Below are positions 62,691-64,000 of a stretch of DNA of 64,000 nt, piece after piece (the first letter of the stretch is position 1; each line of letters opens with the position of its first letter). The DNA lies in NCBI RefSeq assembly GCF_014697425.1, contig NZ_JACJRU010000003.1, forward strand, positions 124,001-188,000. The letters are read 5' to 3'. The stretch comes from Nostoc sp. FACHB-110. GTDB lineage: Bacteria > Cyanobacteriota > Cyanobacteriia > Cyanobacteriales > Nostocaceae. The translations under genes were made by a program, and so were the position numbers. The notes beneath the pieces are model-generated. The model was not told the origin of the DNA. It saw only the letters and a program-made list of their open reading frames with translations, and ran no database searches.

Positions 62691-62771
62691 ACTATTTCAC
62701 TGGTAGATACTGCACTCACAGGTCAACAGTACAATAATTTTTGCCAATAGCAAAGTCCTGAGTAGAATCTT

Positions 62772-63347
62772 TTAAAATTCAGCTAACTCTGTGTTTTTTA
62801 GTTCAGAATTATCTTCAATTTTACTTAACCAAATTACCAAATCTTCTGAGTGAATTGCAATTTCACTTCCTAGGGTTTTTATATAAAGCAGTCCATCACT
62901 AATAGTTAAATCCCTAATTGGATACCAAGAATTACGGTTTTGAATCAAAAGATATAAAGGAATATCACTTCTTAAAACATTCTTGCGATTTTTCCACCAA
63001 GCACGCCATAACAAAACAGATTGAGTACAGTGCATCTGATAACCTTGAGGCACTTCACAATGTTCATATCGATAGAAACCTCGATTGTCTATCTCTCCTT
63101 TGAGCAAGTAATTATACTCTGCTAATGCCTGATTTATTGTTTCCCAATGAGAGGACTTTCCTTGAACTAAAAACTCAGGAAATGTCCCATTTAATTGGGA
63201 TGTAGCAATTACACCTTGAGATTTAGCGGTGAGTTGGTTAGTTTTATATACAGTTTGTGCAGTCAAGGCAGAGTTTGATAACAAAATATCTTTATTGTGG
63301 ATAGTTTTATCGACAAACTCACGAATCAGCTCTAAATTGGACAACAT
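62772..63347 (-). CDS. Conserved hypothetical protein, 191 aa
   Basis: I do not recognise this protein. The first ATG is at 63347 (MLSNLELIREFVDKT); a GTG at 63365 is also in frame. It has a helical N-terminal third and a Trp/aromatic-rich beta part (LLWRAWWKNRKNVLRS, SWYPIRDLTISDGLLYIKTL). No membrane segment or known motif is seen. Codon use is AT-rich, and the neighbours give no clue. Confidence 0.6.
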   Translation of the reverse strand: MLSNLELIREFVDKTIHNKDILLSNSALTAQTVYKTNQLTAKSQGVIATSQLNGTFPEFLVQGKSSHWETINQALAEYNYLLKGEIDNRGFYRYEHCEVPQGYQMHCTQSVLLWRAWWKNRKNVLRSDIPLYLLIQNRNSWYPIRDLTISDGLLYIKTLGSEIAIHSEDLVIWLSKIEDNSELKNTELAEF

Positions 63348-63474
63348 AATATTGATATGCAGCACAAGGTTTGTAACTCAATAGCTTCACTAGGCTTTTA
63401 CCTCAATCAGGATCAGTACAAATCGATTTACACTAAAAATATTGTTACTTCAAATTTTCGTTAAATTAGAGCAT

Positions 63475-63509
63475 AAAAGCCTACACCCAAAAGATGGGTA
63501 TAGGCTTTT
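63475..63509 (-). terminator. Hairpin terminator of the inositol-monophosphatase-family gene
   Basis: AAAAGCCTACACCC (63475-63488) pairs with GGGTATAGGCTTTT (63496-63509) with one G-U/C-A change, giving a stem of about 14 bp ending in TTTT on the minus strand. It lies 22 bases past the stop at 63532. Confidence 0.7.
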
Positions 63510-63531
63510 GAAATAAGTTGTGTGAGCGATA

Positions 63532-64000
63532 TTAAATTTTCAATTCTTTAAGAAATGGTGCAAACACACTCGCCAAGTCTGAACGGCTGAGAACTAGGGT
63601 AGGATAAGAGCGATCGCTATAATCTTCTGCTGCAATCAATGGAAATGGCTCAGATTTAAGAGAATTCCAACTCCCACCAGCCGCTTGCACAATTACCCAA
63701 GCGCCGGCTAAGTCCCAAACTTTTGGTGTCGCTTCAATTCCACCCAAAACTGCGCCAGTTGCAACGGTGAGAAAGTTATAACTCGCCACACCCAACATCC
63801 GAATTTTGCAGGGAAATTTTGGTTGAATAACGCCTGTACTGCGGGAACAAAGGTTAAAAAAGTGATGACTGCTGGGAGCATCTGCACTGGTATGTATGGG
63901 ATGATTGTTGAGGAATGCGCCAGTGGGTGTTGCTAACCCAGATGTACCTTGCCAAAAGCCGTGAAAAGTTTGTCCTAATGGCGGTACATGGATATATCCA
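63532..64000 (-). CDS. Inositol monophosphatase family protein, partial (C-terminal)
   Basis: The frame is open on the minus strand from the right edge of the window to the stop at 63532; the start lies outside. The visible part contains PKFPCKIRMLGVASYNFLTV, then ATPKVWDLAGAWVIVQAAGG. These are the late motifs of the inositol-phosphatase/FBPase fold, where WDLAG holds a metal-binding Asp. A C-terminal segment RSYPTLVLSRSDLASVFAPF follows. The substrate may be inositol, histidinol or 3'-phosphoadenosine phosphate; the N-terminal metal site is not visible. A hairpin terminator follows. Confidence 0.85.
   Translation of the reverse strand, partial: GYIHVPPLGQTFHGFWQGTSGLATPTGAFLNNHPIHTSADAPSSHHFFNLCSRSTGVIQPKFPCKIRMLGVASYNFLTVATGAVLGGIEATPKVWDLAGAWVIVQAAGGSWNSLKSEPFPLIAAEDYSDRSYPTLVLSRSDLASVFAPFLKELKI

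Overview
The window comes from the chromosome of a filamentous, probably heterocyst-forming cyanobacterium (Nostocales; Nostoc, Anabaena or Calothrix-like). The evidence is direct: many HIP1 octamers (GCGATCGC); heptanucleotide tandem repeats of the STRR type (1340-1374, 59985-60012, 61679-61741); photosynthesis genes (chlG, a petP-like gene, a Ycf33/DUF751 gene); and a HetZ-family regulator. No rRNA, tRNA, CRISPR array, transposase or phage gene was seen.

Layout. 1-9.6 kb is mostly housekeeping: a gamma-carbonic-anhydrase-like hexapeptide protein, a small Cys-rich cyanobacterial protein, a VOC protein, a secreted M16 peptidase, a membrane Ser/Thr kinase, and rbfA with a DUF751 gene. At 8.76-10.1 kb a Dam-type adenine methylase and a PD-(D/E)XK nuclease candidate overlap tail to tail, like a small restriction-modification unit. 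10.3-19 kb holds a HetZ-family regulator with an NtcA-like palindrome upstream, a Sua5/YciO protein divergent from larC, two paralogous lipoproteins, an UPF0104 membrane protein, a doubled DUF305 protein and an unrecognised 441-aa protein.

19.5-30.7 kb is the most unusual part. A TonB-like protein with a long Gly/Ser/Thr/Asn tract faces a compact ten-gene minus-strand operon (30712 to 21198) that looks like a stripped-down type IV secretion apparatus. In transcription order it encodes VirB2-like, VirB3-like, VirB4 ATPase, VirB5-like, VirB6-like, two VirB8-like paralogues, VirB10-like and VirB9-like products. That is nine recognisable roles, and one of the ten positions is counted through the VirB8 duplication. 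No relaxase, VirD4 coupling ATPase or VirB11 is present, so it does not look like an ordinary conjugation module.

31.9-38.8 kb contains a nucleotidyltransferase-like protein, a PstS-like secreted protein, a PEP-CTERM protein, a GntR regulator divergent from a dienelactone hydrolase, an S1-domain protein and an APS kinase (cysC). 38.8-56.7 kb is a 16-gene minus-strand surface-polysaccharide locus. It encodes an ABC-2 exporter pair, four enzymes consistent with GDP-D-glycero-alpha-D-manno-heptose synthesis (GmhA, HddA, GmhB, HddC), two SDR epimerases/dehydratases, a C-methyltransferase, two FkbM methyltransferases, four glycosyltransferases (one a GT4-GT2 fusion) and a sulfotransferase. The neighbouring cysC could supply PAPS to the sulfotransferase.

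56.9-64 kb holds two tandem Uma2-family nuclease-like proteins, then a plus-strand photosynthesis module (petP-like, a degenerate ArsA/Get3-like protein, chlG, a small four-Cys membrane protein), a zinc-dependent MDR dehydrogenase whose stop codon lies inside an STRR, an unknown protein, and the C-terminal part of an inositol-monophosphatase-family gene that runs off the right edge.
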